Below are positions 33,505 through 44,296 of a DNA stretch of 64,000 nucleotides, piece after piece. This DNA comes from Ctena decussata. Its lineage: Eukaryota; Mollusca; Bivalvia; Lucinida; Lucinidae. How positions within the stretch are numbered: position 1 is the stretch's first letter; each line of letters opens with the position of its first letter. The stretch is taken from contig OZ022511.1 in NCBI GenBank assembly GCA_963989385.1, positions 23,430,503-23,494,502 on the forward strand. The letters run 5' to 3'. The position numbers were made by a program, and so were the translations under genes. The notes beneath the pieces are model-generated. The model was not told where the DNA came from. It made no database searches and worked only from the letters and a program-made list of their open reading frames with translations.

Positions 33505-33853
33505 AAAAATTAACATAATTTTATTCAGCATAAAGCAAAAACACAATGCTTATAGCCTACGAATCATATATACAGTATGGTAGAATTCAGAAAATAGTCA
33601 TGATTTAGAATAGAAATCTAATACGTGCCGAATGGATTGTGGCCAAACGTGATCGAAGTGATCAAAGTTATGCAAACGGCAATGGTAACTTAGAATTGCA
33701 AACAATGAACATGACAAGCCGTATGGGTTTAATGGTGGGCGAGATTTTTTCATAGATTATGAAGAAACAGAAACTTCTCGATGAGAGAAGGCATCATTGC
33801 CTAACTAAACATGTTATAAACCATTCTGCCGTGCAGCCATTTATCTATACTAC
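33505..33853. other. No recognisable feature
   Basis: Noncoding sequence between families A and B. Confidence 0.35.
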
Positions 33854-33857
33854 ATTT

Positions 33858-34093
33858 GAGCCGCGACACGAGAAAACCAACAATGTGGTTGTGCGCCCAG
33901 CGCAGACTCAGATCGGTCTGGGCATCTGCATAGTTTGACCAGACTCTGCGTTAAGTGCTCAGAGGGTAGCTAAGGGTCTCAGCTACCTTCATGCGGACAG
34001 CGAAGGCTCTGATCAGACTGGGTGGATGCCCAGGCTGATCTGAGTCTGCGCTGGGCGCACAACCACATTGTTGGTTTTCACGCGTCGCGGCTC
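33858..34093. mobile_element. Family B MITE, copy B9
   Basis: A full 236-bp copy with 4-bp direct duplication ATTT (33854-33857 and 34094-34097). Confidence 0.93.
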
Positions 34094-34097
34094 ATTT

Positions 34098-35180
34098 GTA
34101 ATGGGGTCGATAATGGCTAAAATGTCCAGGTAGAGATATGACGATACCTTTTGCAGAAAATCTTTAAGGAATACGGTTTTCTTTATTTAAACAAAACACT
34201 TGAAATCTTTCTTAACGTGTTAGCTAGGATTGTCTATTTGCATACCTACATTTGATGCACTCTTTAATCAGTTGTCATTGCACGCAGTACAATCTTAAGG
34301 CCCAATATTTACGGGCGTTGGAAGAATTAGGCGAACTTCCGGCTAAGTGAGGCTACAAAATTTATGTAAACAAAGCGAGGATTGATTTAGCGGCAAGGTA
34401 AAACTTATATTTTACACACTTCCTAGGAGAAACATTGCATGTCCGTATGCGCAGTCTAAAGTTAATGGATGTGACTTGTCAATGAAGTCGATGAGAGAGT
34501 ATAAGATCCCACAGTTTTATTGTGTAAACTGTCGAAAAATTTGAGTCGAAGCCGTGGTTGTCGCCTGTCCTGTCAAGTGACATCTAGATATGACGAATTC
34601 CAATTTTCTGTATTCTCTGTGTTCTTCATTCTTAATCCCATCATAAGTTTTGTGCAATACACAGTAAACGAACATGAAGTGACGTTATAAAATACAGTGC
34701 CGTCAATTTTACTTTGGTATAAGCGATTTTATGGGCGGTGATGTATGGTGTACGGCATGGTTAACGCGGAGGTTGCTTAGAAAGTCTCATATGTCAGCAG
34801 ACATTCTGGGTCTAGTTGTTCAAAACATCGTTAGCTAGAGATGCCATTAGTGGTCGATACTTTAAGTTACGCAGTGATCATAGGATAAAGTACAGCGCCT
34901 TTTAAATAAAAGAATGAGAGCTATGCTCTCCTTTTGTCTTCACAAATTTCAATTTTTATAACTGTTCATTAAAAAATTTCTTGGCTAACGCCATCCATTG
35001 TTTCAAATAGGTTTTAATAGCCTATACTGAAACAACAACAAAGACAAATACTTTAACTCTGTATTGGCCATCATGAGTATTTTGGCCACATTCGCCGAGA
35101 TCCAGAGAAAATTATAAAATATGCAAGCTCAGCTGTCATCCGTCTAAATTTTAACGACTGAAACCTCTTCAACAACTAGG
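34098..35180. other. No recognisable gene
   Basis: Noncoding, AT-rich. No repeat or frame stands out. Confidence 0.35.
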
Positions 35181-35373
35181 AGCCCCGGTAGCTCGGTAGG
35201 TTAAGCGCTGGCCTACTGATCTAGCGATCCCGGGTTCAAGTCCTGCTGTAGGCGGGAATCATTTCAATCGTAAACGGGGTTCCCTAGCACACAGCATTCC
35301 ATTATCCCTATCCTGATATGACTGTAGGACGTAAACAGGACGTAAAGTCGCAAGCCATCCATCCATTTATCCG
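35181..35373 (+). mobile_element. tRNA-derived SINE, second family
   Basis: The tRNA-like head has GTAGCTCGGTAGGTTAAGCG (A-box-like) and GGTTCAAGTCC (B-box-like). The body has AAACGGGGTTCC and ACGTAAAGTCGCAAGCC, ending in a CCATCCATCC tail. Flanks AACAACTAGG and AAACGCTAGG may be an imperfect duplication. Relatives lie at 37200 and 53388. Confidence 0.75.
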
Positions 35374-36021
35374 AAACGCTAGGCCGATAGTAACCAAATT
35401 CCACTCGGTGTAATCATGGGTTGAATGAAACAAAATATGTAAAAACATTTCTTTTAGCATGACTAATATGGCCACCATCCCCATACATGGTTAAAACTTT
35501 TAAAACCTTTTTAAGATCTCATAGATTGATGGCCTCGAAACTTCGTTAGTACCCATTGAGTACTCGAGTACTACAAAGCATGTCCAAATGATGACCTTGC
35601 GTCGATTAGGACCTTTTCTAGGCAAGGGTAAATTGGAAAAGGTTACATTTACATGAATTTGTTCGATACCCCGCTTGAAGACAGGCATCATCTGCAGAAT
35701 CGAGTAAAATTATAACAATTCTAAAGCTTGATTGTACACCAGATCACATAGCATTATGCCGCAAATGATAACTTTCTAAAAACGATGTGATGAAATAAGG
35801 GCTAAGAATAACTTCTTAATCTTTTCCACCTTTGACCTACTTGCCGAGCGAACTTATAGCCTTTTCCCCGCTTGCCCTCAACATGACCGCCCATCCCGTT
35901 AACTGGTTAAAAACTAAACCCGGTACTGAACCCGGATGTCTTGTCCAGTCGTCTTTCATTGTAAGTATTCCACAGAGCTAGTCTTTATATTATTGATATT
36001 TCCTCATTAAAATGATACGAC
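35374..36021. other. No recognisable feature
   Basis: Noncoding. It runs into the satellite block to the right. Confidence 0.35.
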
Positions 36022-36212
36022 CAACAATTGTGGAAACATACGTATATAGAGATGTTTTAACATTTCCCAAATATAGACTAAAATCAACAATTGTGGAAAC
36101 GTACGTATATAGAGATGTTTAAACATTTTCCCAAATATAGACTAAAATCAACAAATGTGGAAACGTCTCTTTAAAAGAGACGTAAACGTCTGTATTTAGA
36201 GACGTTGCCTCA
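36022..36212. repeat. 64-bp tandem repeat, three units
   Basis: Units begin at 36022, 36085 and 36149 with CAACAATTGTGGAAAC (third CAACAAATGTGGAAAC) and contain ATATAGAGATGTTTTAACAT and CCCAAATATAGACTAAAAT. Confidence 0.85.
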
Positions 36213-36285
36213 TTCTCCAAAAAAAATAAATAAATAAAAATAAAAAAAGCATAAAAAAAACTGGAAACGTCAGATAAGGACTACT

Positions 36286-37190
36286 GACAGTGTGGAATAT
36301 TACGATGATACATACTCCGATATGGCCGTAATTGGAGAACCTATCATCGTAACTATTCCACACTTTCCTACTGGCAGTGTGGAATTCCAACAATGATAAA
36401 TGCTCCGATTTGGTCCACATTGGAGAACCTATAATAGTAAGTATTCCACAATATTCTAATGGCAGTGTATAATACAAACGATGATAAATACTCTGATTTG
36501 GCCCGAACTGGAGTACTTATCACCTTAGCATTCCATACTGTCCTACTGGCATCGTGGGATGCTAACAATGACAGGTTTTTCAATTTCGTGGTAACTGAGT
36601 TCCAATTATCGTTAGAATTGCACACTGCCAGTATGACAGTGTGAAATACTCACGATGATAAAAACACCGATTGAACTTTTATTGTAGTAACTTTCATCGT
36701 TAGTATTCCACATTGCAAGTAGGACAGTGTGGAATATAAACGTTGATACAAGCATCGCTTTGGCAATTATTCGAGTACCTACCAGCGTAAGTCCTCACTT
36801 GTCTCACTGTTCTACTGGTGATAAATAAAACTCCGATCTGGCCATGATTTTAGTACCTATGATCGTTGGTTTTCCACAGTGACCTTTTGACAATGTTGAA
36901 TACTATCTTTGATAAAAAAAACCATCGGACTGATCAAAACTGAAGTACCTATCGCCGTTAGTAGTCCACACTATCAGTAGGACAGTGTGGAATAATGACG
37001 ATGATAAATAAACCGATTTGGCCCAGTTTGGTGATCCTATTATTGTTAATATTTCACACTGTCCAACCAGTAATGTGGAATACTAACAAGGACACCTACT
37101 TCAATTTGGTGCACATTGGAGTATCTATCATCCTTAGTATTTCACACACTGCAAGTTGGGTAGTTTAGAATACAAACGATGATTAATACA
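36286..37190. repeat. 87-bp satellite array with dyad units
   Basis: Unit starts at 36286, 36373, 36461, 36548, 36635 and 36723 give a steady 87-88 bp spacing, with weaker units continuing to about 37190. Each unit opens GACAGTGTGGAATA, has a centre like CTCCGATTTGGCC, and closes with an inverted GTAAGTATTCCACA, so every unit is an imperfect dyad. Confidence 0.88.
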
Positions 37191-37199
37191 TAGACAGCG

Positions 37200-37350
37200 G
37201 ACCGGGTTAGAATCCCGCTTTAGGCGAGAATCTTTCCTACCGTAAACGGGGTTCCACACAGCCTTTCATTATCATAGTCTCATCGTCCTGATATGACTGA
37301 AATACTGTTGAAAAGGACGTAAAAATCGCAAGCCATCTTTTCATCCATCC
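37200..37350 (+). mobile_element. tRNA-derived SINE, second family, 5' truncated
   Basis: Begins near ACCGGGTTAGAATCCCGC (B-box region), then AAACGGGGTTCC, CCTGATATGACTGAAATACT and a GCAAGCCATC tail. It sits between the two copies of the satellite composite. Confidence 0.75.
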
Positions 37351-37369
37351 TAATTGTATTGATATTTCC

Positions 37370-37582
37370 ACAGTTTTGGAAAAGAATCACAGGAATAAAC
37401 ATATGTGGAATGCCCCTGTGTAGAGAAGTTTCTACATTTTGCCACTAGTTGACCAAATACATCAATGTAGAAACGTCCCTATAGAAAGACACTTCCACGT
37501 TTGCTAAAAATTTACCAAAATCACCTAATGTCGAAACGCCCCTTTAAGAGATTATTCCATGTTATCCCCCTCCCCTACCCCC

Positions 37583-37613
<31 letters not shown>

Positions 37614-37675
37614 AATAATTAAATGAAATAAAAAATAGAGTCTAAAATCAACAAATGTGGAAACTTTAAATACAG
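37370..37675. repeat. Second copy of the 64-bp array, with poly-C
   Basis: Diverged units (CATATGTGGAATGCCCCTGT, AATGTAGAAACGTCCCTATA, AATGTCGAAACGCCCCTTTA) are followed by a tract of 26 C at 37578-37603, an A-run, and CTAAAATCAACAAATGTGG again. This parallels the layout at 36022-36285. Confidence 0.75.
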
Positions 37676-37935
37676 ACTACTGACAGTGTGGAAAACTTAC
37701 GTTGAATTATCATTCGATCTGTCCGAAATGGGAGTGCTTATCATCGTTAGTATTTCACACTGTACTTTTGAAAGATACATCGGTTTGATCCGCATTGGGT
37801 TCGCTAACGATATTTTCCACCCTGTCAGAAGGACAGAGTGGAATATAACAATGATAAATATACCATTTTTGCCCAAATTGGAGTACCTATAAGTACAGTG
37901 TGGAATACTTACAATGATAAATATTAACTGTTTCT
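37676..37935. repeat. Second copy of the 87-bp satellite array
   Basis: It resumes with CTACTGACAGTGTGGAAAAC, matching the junction at 36281, and gives about three diverged units with GTGGAATATAACAATGATAA. Confidence 0.8.
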
Positions 37936-37989
37936 GAGCGAGAGAGCCTATTTGGTGACTTCACTGGCTAATACCGAAGATGTTTATGA

Positions 37990-38650
37990 CATTTTGGTGA
38001 AAACTCCTAGGCGATAGACGGTGTAACGTCTCTTTATTTTCCTAAAATCGCCATAAAATCGTACAGTATCTGAGAAACAGTTAAGAATATTGACAGGATC
38101 ATGAACGCGATGACGGAAAAGTTAAATGAATTTAAAGGAATAGAATGTTTTTTCAGCCTGTCTTATGTAAGATTCCAAATAGTTTAGTTCTAGCACTAAA
38201 ATGCTGAGTAATAAACCACAGTTTGTAGGTAAGTTGTAAGTAGATATACCACTAGCGCTCTAGCCGGGCCGGGTAGCGCAATCGGTAGGGCACCTGACTC
38301 GTAAGTCAGAGGTCCTGGGTTCGAATCCCGGTCTGGCCACATACTTTCGTTTCTCCTTCCGCTGATTCAAGAAGGGCAGTTGTCAGTTACTGGCGAAAGT
38401 ATGTGCACTTAGTACTGGTTAACCGCTTAGGAGGTCTAAGCCTGCCCAGGAATAGTGTGGTTAGGTTAACTGACCGTCCCGACATGACCTTAGTTGTTTA
38501 CCGTGGACGTTAAGCATCAAATCAACCAACCAACCACTAGCGCTCTGTGCTCGTGATATCACATACTTTACAACTACCCTCAAGCTGTGACTTATTACTT
38601 AATATTAACTGCTAGGGCTGATCTATTTCTGAAATATTTTATTGAGTCGA
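37990..38650. mobile_element. Foldback element split by a SINE
   Basis: Blocks AGACGGTGTAACGTCTCTTT, CCTAAAATCGCCAT and AAGAATATTG are shared with the interior of 56242-56771. The arm GAGTAATAAACCACAGTTTG ... GTAAGTTGTAAGTAGATA is inverted right of the SINE (TTTACAACTACCCTCAAGC ... TGACTTATTACTTAATATTA). Confidence 0.6.
38262..38533 (+). mobile_element. tRNA-derived SINE, full-length head
   Basis: A 13-bp duplication CCACTAGCGCTCT flanks it (38249-38261 and 38534-38546). The head is tRNA-like: a GGCCGGG acceptor strand, GTAGCGCAATCGGTAGGGC D-arm, GGTTCGAATCCCGG T-arm and CTGGCCA end. The anticodon arm CTGAC-TCGTAA-GTCAG has a six-base loop, so it is a retroposon head rather than a tRNA gene. 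The body and CAACCAAC tail match 20937-21191. Confidence 0.9.
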
Positions 38651-39312
38651 GCTCTCCTAATAGCTATGTTGAAGCTGGACAACGTTCTTCACTATCATGC
38701 GCTGATAATGGTTATTATCGCATGTTTGGAGGAAAATTATCTTGTGCCTTATTCAAATGAGCTATATCTACGGCCTTACAAGGCCGGTTTTTATGTTATA
38801 AAACGCAGTTACCCCGCCCAATGTATTTTGTCTATACCAAATGCCGTCATTTTATGAAATAAAGCTCCGAAATTTGACACTTCGAAGGATTGATAATGAG
38901 ATCAGTTTTGGAAAGTGTCCTGGTAATAAACCAATTACCTCAGGCAAACGCCATTAGCACGGGGTAACCCTTTATACGACATTGAGCTCGGCTTCATAAG
39001 ACCTGAGATATATATTTATTCTGTTTCCTGATGATTTGGGTCAAAGATAATTTTCTTTTGAAACACATGACATTTTCCGTTATAAGCACGTGATGATGAC
39101 ATACGTTGTCCATCCTGTATGTCTAAACACCCAAAATCCATATGTTAATAATGCATGGCTTCGGGTATTTGCTTATACAAGCATCAAGACCATTAACCAC
39201 CCTTAAAAAGATAAAGAAATAAATTTGAAAATGAGCTGATTCTAAATAAAACATCAATTCGTATCAATTATGTGTTGAAGTTTAGAATCCAGTGACAATT
39301 GTAAGAGAATGT
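38651..39312. other. No recognisable gene
   Basis: Noncoding sequence. The open frame at 38642-38857 has no domain I recognise. Confidence 0.35.
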
Positions 39313-39542
39313 GACCGGCAACACGAGAAATCCAAAATAGTGGTTGTGCGCATAGGGCAGACTCAGATCAGCCTGGGCATCCGCCCAGTTTGATGAGAGT
39401 CTCGGCAGTGCGCTTTAAGGACAGTTAAGGATTTGAGCTACCTCCGTGCGGACAGCGAAGACTGATTAGACTGAGTGAATGCCCATGTTGATCTGAGTCT
39501 GCGCTGGGCGCACACTTTGTTGGCTTTCTCGTGTCGCCGCTC
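39313..39542. mobile_element. Family B MITE, copy B10, diverged
   Basis: The ends are mutated (GACCGGCAACACGAGAAATC and CGTGTCGCCGCTC), but the inner blocks GACTCAGATCAGCCTGGGC and GCGGACAGCGAAGACTGAT are clear. No exact duplication remains. Confidence 0.85.
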
Positions 39543-40137
39543 ATATGTTGTTTTACACGTGTGAACATTACTACAATTTTGTTACATTTTAAGAAGAGTA
39601 ACATGAGAAGCTTTCTGTGGTCAGTTTGCCACTAGCAGGTCCAGATCAACTGCAGAAATAGGTATTATACCTAGAAGTAGGTATAATAGCTACTTCTGGC
39701 TATACAAAAGCGTGCTTTTCGTGTGCATTAAGCTATTTCTCTCATGTACACAACGAGTCGCATGCTGGCATTCATTATGCATATTTCTGGGCTCAATCAA
39801 ACACCATTTTCACAAGAAATTCGGCGGAAAGCGACCCGCGTGGTTTGTAAGAATAAATTGTTTTTCACCCCAAAATGGAACATTGTATGATTTTCTCCGT
39901 TATTTGTCTTTATTTGTGCTTTTTAGAAGCGAAAAATTACTGAGTTAAACTTCAATGCAGCTTCCATCAATACCTTCAAATTGAAGAGCTCCAGCGGCCG
40001 GTGATGCTGTTAAATTTTACATTCTTTTCACCGATGTTATGACAACTGATTTATTACGGTGGTATTAATGTGCCATCAGAAGTAGTATAACTGATAAGTG
40101 GGGATGTTTAAGTGATTGTTTGATATCCCAACCCTTA

Positions 40138-40231
40138 GATCCAGCTGGGACAGAGCGTCAATATGGCATCGTTCTGACATCAGTGGGATGTCAGTGCGAC
40201 GTCACTGTGAAGTCATATGCCTGCTGGGAAG
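40138..40231. mobile_element. Family C MITE, diverged
   Basis: CCAGCTGGGACAGAGCGTCA and GTCATATGCCTGCTGGG pair loosely, with GACATCAGTGGGATGTCAGT between. It lies just inside the left arm of the 3.47-kb element. Confidence 0.6.
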
Positions 40232-40785
40232 TTATATTTATTATTAGGACATTGTCCTGTTTCGTTGATGTATTGCAGATGCGCTAAAATGTATTTGACA
40301 ATCTGAGTAAAGAATTACATGTAAATTGAATTGTATGCAGATTACATGTTTTTATTCACTCTACATGTATTATTATTATTATTATTGTTTTGTTTTCCTT
40401 TCTATGCCACTATTTTAGCAATCGTCTTTTTCTGTGTAGGCCTAACTGTGCAAGTGTCAAGCGCAATAGAATTAAGAGATCACAGAATATAGAAAATTCA
40501 GTCCCCAAAATCATGGGTCAAAACAACAACAACAAAAATAAATGTCTTATTTGCGGAAACCTAACCAACCTCCTTTTGACTGAAACCCCATCCCACTCCC
40601 CTCAAACCGTTTTTGGACGTCTTGCTTTCGGTAAAAATTGACAATCTTTGTAGCTTGAGGCCATCCCGTGATAATATTAAATTGTCCATGCCGCTAATAT
40701 AATTCAAGATTTATTCATGCATAAATGTATTGCGCTGTATTGTATTTCCTCATTCAACTGATAATTATAACATGTATTCAGTGGA

Positions 40786-42240
40786 GCAGCACGTTTGCGC
40801 GACTATACCCGAAATGTCCTACGTTTGCGCGACTTTTTATAGCATACGTTTGAGCGACTTTTTCCCGGAAAATATGCCTACGTGTGCGCGACCTTTACCT
40901 AGGTCCGCAGATAGGCTGAAGATCCGGGCATTGACAGTAAATGCATCACACACAGATGCAATAGCTTCCACAACCAGCTTGGTGATATGTTCAGTAACTC
41001 ACACCTATCTGTGATTGGATGCATAGGAAATCTTAAAGCTTTGCAGAAAAAATATATATCTGAAAATTCGCGCATCTTGAACGATCACGATTCTTGCAAA
41101 AAGGGAACGAGAACGTTTTGATAATTTGGAAGAGATTTTCAACAAGAGTATATAAGCGATGGAATACACTGACAGAAGCATTTTAAAAATTCATTCAAAG
41201 CCCAGCCTCTGATACACATATGATGATTTTAGCTGAAATCTTAAGATGGTGTTAACGAATATTTCCTGACTTTGCTATAAATAAATAATAATAACATACT
41301 CGTATCCCACTTCCACCTCTGCGCGATGAAAGGGAGGTAACAGACAAGATATATTTTTTCAAAATAATATACTTTATCTGGCTATCGGAAGGGATACATG
41401 TCGGAACATTGAACTATCCGAGGTTTAATGAAAAAGTCGCACGTTTTTAGGGAAAAAACATCGCGCTTCCGTATGCTTAAAAGGCGCGCATTCGTATAGC
41501 TCGCGCAATTGAAAATTTTGAAAAAGTATTGCGTCCGTATTCACTGACTGCTTTCGCAGTCAATAAAATTACCGCCATGTGGCAAGGTGCGTCACTGCCA
41601 AGCTGACACTGTATTTAATTTTGAAAATAAATCCTTGATTAAGATTTTGATTTTATAATTACAAGAAATTATTATTAAAGCCATTTTCCTTCATCATATT
41701 TTGAAGAAGAATGTTTTTCAAATATTTATTTCGCCGAAGTGCAATAATTAAAATAATACTCAGTAATGATAACATGAAATAGAAGCACGAAAATACTAAC
41801 ATACCCGTGGCACACAAAGCGTTTATAATAATAACAATAATAAAAGTTAATTTTGCAAACAATTGCTTGGTGCTTAGATAGGTGTAAGTTTCAATTTTAT
41901 GACGACAACAAGGTTTCGATGTGAAATTTATTGAATTTTAAAGGCATATATTGATTTCTTCATGGGAGAAACCGCGCAAACGAATATACCTGTAATGCGT
42001 GTTTGCGTACAAAAATGTGTAAAGTACTAATGATAAATGAAAAGAAATAATCTTAAGTATTGGGTTTTACCGCACGAAAATGTTATTGGTATTAAATCAG
42101 GAGCTCTTGATTAAATTCATTTTATTTCATTGTATTCTGAAGGTGCATATGTTCTGTAAATACTAATTTTGCGCACGTGCAAAACCGCGCGAAAATATCA
42201 ACGTGCGAATGCAAATTAGCCGCACGAAATGCGACTAATC
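40786..42240. repeat. Cluster of GCGCGA/GCGCGC-type motifs
   Basis: ACGTTTGCGCGAC-like words occur four times at about 40790-40895. Related words such as GTCGCACGTTTTT, GGCGCGCATTCGTATAG, CCGCGCAAACGAATATACC, CGCGCGAAAATATCAACGTG and CCGCACGAAATGCGAC recur at about 41434-41505, 41970-42010 and 42170-42235. They appear in both orientations, all inside the 3.47-kb element, in otherwise AT-rich DNA. Confidence 0.6.
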
Positions 42241-43106
42241 CTCCTTTTTTCAAGCAGTTACAATTTTAACTCGGGCCGCATCTATCTATCTATATCTATA
42301 TATCTTCATAATGCCTCAGAAGTGTACAAACAGCAGAAAGGCAAATTTCGGTAACTTTATGTGGTTGTTATCAATCGTATTTGGGGTTTAACACTAAATG
42401 GCAACAGTAGCTCCTTGAGACAAAGTCTTGGTAGTTGTTAACATCTGAATATTCTGTTTTTGCACTAGAAAAAGTAGACAAATAAGCATGATGTCATGCA
42501 AATTTTCTTCTTCTTTTCATTTTTAAGTTATACTGAACTTGATAGCTACGGAGAACAACACTTTATCTTAAGTATTTTCATGGAAAACTGAAGGAAAGAT
42601 TAACGGATTAACATTAATCAACTTGTTTAAACGATCAAAAAAACATCAACATTACTTTTGATGACACATTAGTGCCACCGTAATAATACAGTTGTCATGA
42701 CACCGGTGTATAAAAATTAGAATTTATCAGCATCACCGGCTGCTGGAGCTCTTCAACTTGGAGGTATTGACGAAAAACCCAGAGAAGTTTGTTTTCAGTT
42801 AACTTTTGCTTTTAAAATGAGCAAATAAGGAAGAAAACGGCGAAAATCACATGAAATTCCATTTTTGGGTTAAAAACAATGTATTCTTACGAAACACGCG
42901 GGTCGGTTTCCGCCGATTTTTTTCTAAAAATGGTGTTTGATCGGGCCCGGAAATATGCACATTGAATGCTAGCATGCGACTCGTTATGTATTTTAGAGAA
43001 ATAGCTAAATGCACACGAAAAACACGCTTTTGTATAGCCAGAAGTAGCTAGTATACCTTCTTGTAGGTATAATACCTATTTCTGCAGTTGATCTGGACCT
43101 GACTAG

Positions 43107-43854
43107 GTAAAGCTTAAACAGACCTGGTCTCATATAAAACTTTTCCGTATTCTTTGAACCGTGGCAGTATATCTGGTCATGGCGTGAACATGTGTTTTCA
43201 ATTTATTATTTGACCATGGCATATCTTAATTTTCATATAAAAATGCTATTATCTCTAGTCACAACACTTTAACCGGTGACACGAATTTCAACTCCGTAAA
43301 TGTTGGCCTAGCTATAGCCTCACCATCCAAGATATGCCCTAGCAATGTTTGCCTTTTATTCTTTCTGAGGCCTTTTACTGTTTTGGGGGAATTTCCACTA
43401 TACATATCTAGAAAATATCCAAACTAAGCAAAACTTACCTTGCTGTTAGACAACGTCCAGCTTTACAAACTTTTTAATCGAAAATAACGGTACTAGTGTC
43501 AGTCGTTCACACGAGACTTGTGACATTTACTAACTTGTAACAGACTCACCGTTTGCACGAGACACGCGATTACCAGAATGACTATTAAATTCTTGTCTAT
43601 TTTATATGTAGTAAAGACTGCACTTAGTTTAATCTAAAACAATAAATGCGAACGTATATTTTTATGTGATTTTCTGATGCCATTTGGGAATCTCCGGCGA
43701 AAAAACGGCCGTACTTCTACCTCACCTTTAGGCTTTGGGCTTAAAGATTGTACTGCGTGCATTGGCATTCCATATCAACACCGATTTTCATATCAAGGGC
43801 TTTTAGCAAAGGGTTTTATTTATTTAGATTAACCTTACTATTTCCATTACTAAA
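43107..43854. other. No recognisable feature
   Basis: Noncoding sequence between the 3.47-kb element and family A copy A9. Confidence 0.35.
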
Positions 43855-44188
43855 CACAGGGTATAATCGATTCCGCTAATTTTCGCTTCCTGCAGAGACT
43901 GTACATCATATTTGGCTTCCGCCGAGACTGTCCACGAACTCTTGCTTCCTGCAGAGACTACTGTCCTCGTAAAATGGCTTCCTGCCGAGACTGTCCGCGT
44001 GATTCTGCTTCCTGCCGAGAGCCTCGCCTCGGCAGCAGAATCACGCGGACAGTCTCTGCAGGAAGCCATTTATCATGTACAGAAGTCTCGGCAGGAAGCA
44101 AGCGATCGCGGACAGTCTCGGTGGAAGCCAAATATGATGTACAGTCTCTGCAGGAAGCGAAAATTGGCGGAATCGATTATATCCTGTG
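43855..44188. mobile_element. Family A MITE, copy A9
   Basis: A full 334-bp copy with 5-bp direct duplication CTAAA (43850-43854 and 44189-44193). The centre is altered to CCTCGCCTCGGCAG. Confidence 0.93.
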
Positions 44189-44227
44189 CTAAATTTACTC
44201 CAAGTTATGGGCTAGATATACCAGGGC

Positions 44228-44296
44228 AAACAGTGTAGACCCAATTAAGACCGCTTCTTTGCTTCTAAGAAGCAGTCTTATCTGGGTCTGCGCTGA
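44228..44296. repeat. Family E hairpin with a different core
   Basis: The outer arms GCAAACAGTGTAGACCCA and TGGGTCTGCGCTG are those of family E hairpins (54132, 61653). The core is AAGACCGCTTCTTT / AAGAAGCAGTCTT instead of GGCTCATTATGAGCC. Confidence 0.65.

Larger units (their letters stand above)
39636..43101. mobile_element. 3.47-kb element with ~460-bp inverted ends
   Basis: The ends CAGGTCCAGATCAACTGCAG and its complement are exact, flanked by the 5-bp duplication ACTAG (39631-39635 and 43102-43106). The inverted arms continue with moderate divergence to about 40105 on the left and 42635 on the right. Landmarks in both arms are ATAGCTACTTCTGGC, CGAGTCGCATGCT, GCGACCCGCGTG and GAAGAGCTCCAGC. 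The interior holds no recognisable transposase. The superfamily is unassigned: the CAGG start recalls hAT ends, but hAT elements normally have 8-bp duplications and short TIRs. Confidence 0.85.

Noticed and set aside
36022..37935. A CRISPR-like array
   Set aside because: The units are tandem with no spacers of unrelated sequence, the window is eukaryotic, and each unit is an imperfect dyad of a satellite.
38262..38335. A tRNA gene with CGT anticodon
   Set aside because: The anticodon loop has only six bases and the sequence continues into a SINE body with target-site duplication and a CAACC tail, so it is a retroposon head.
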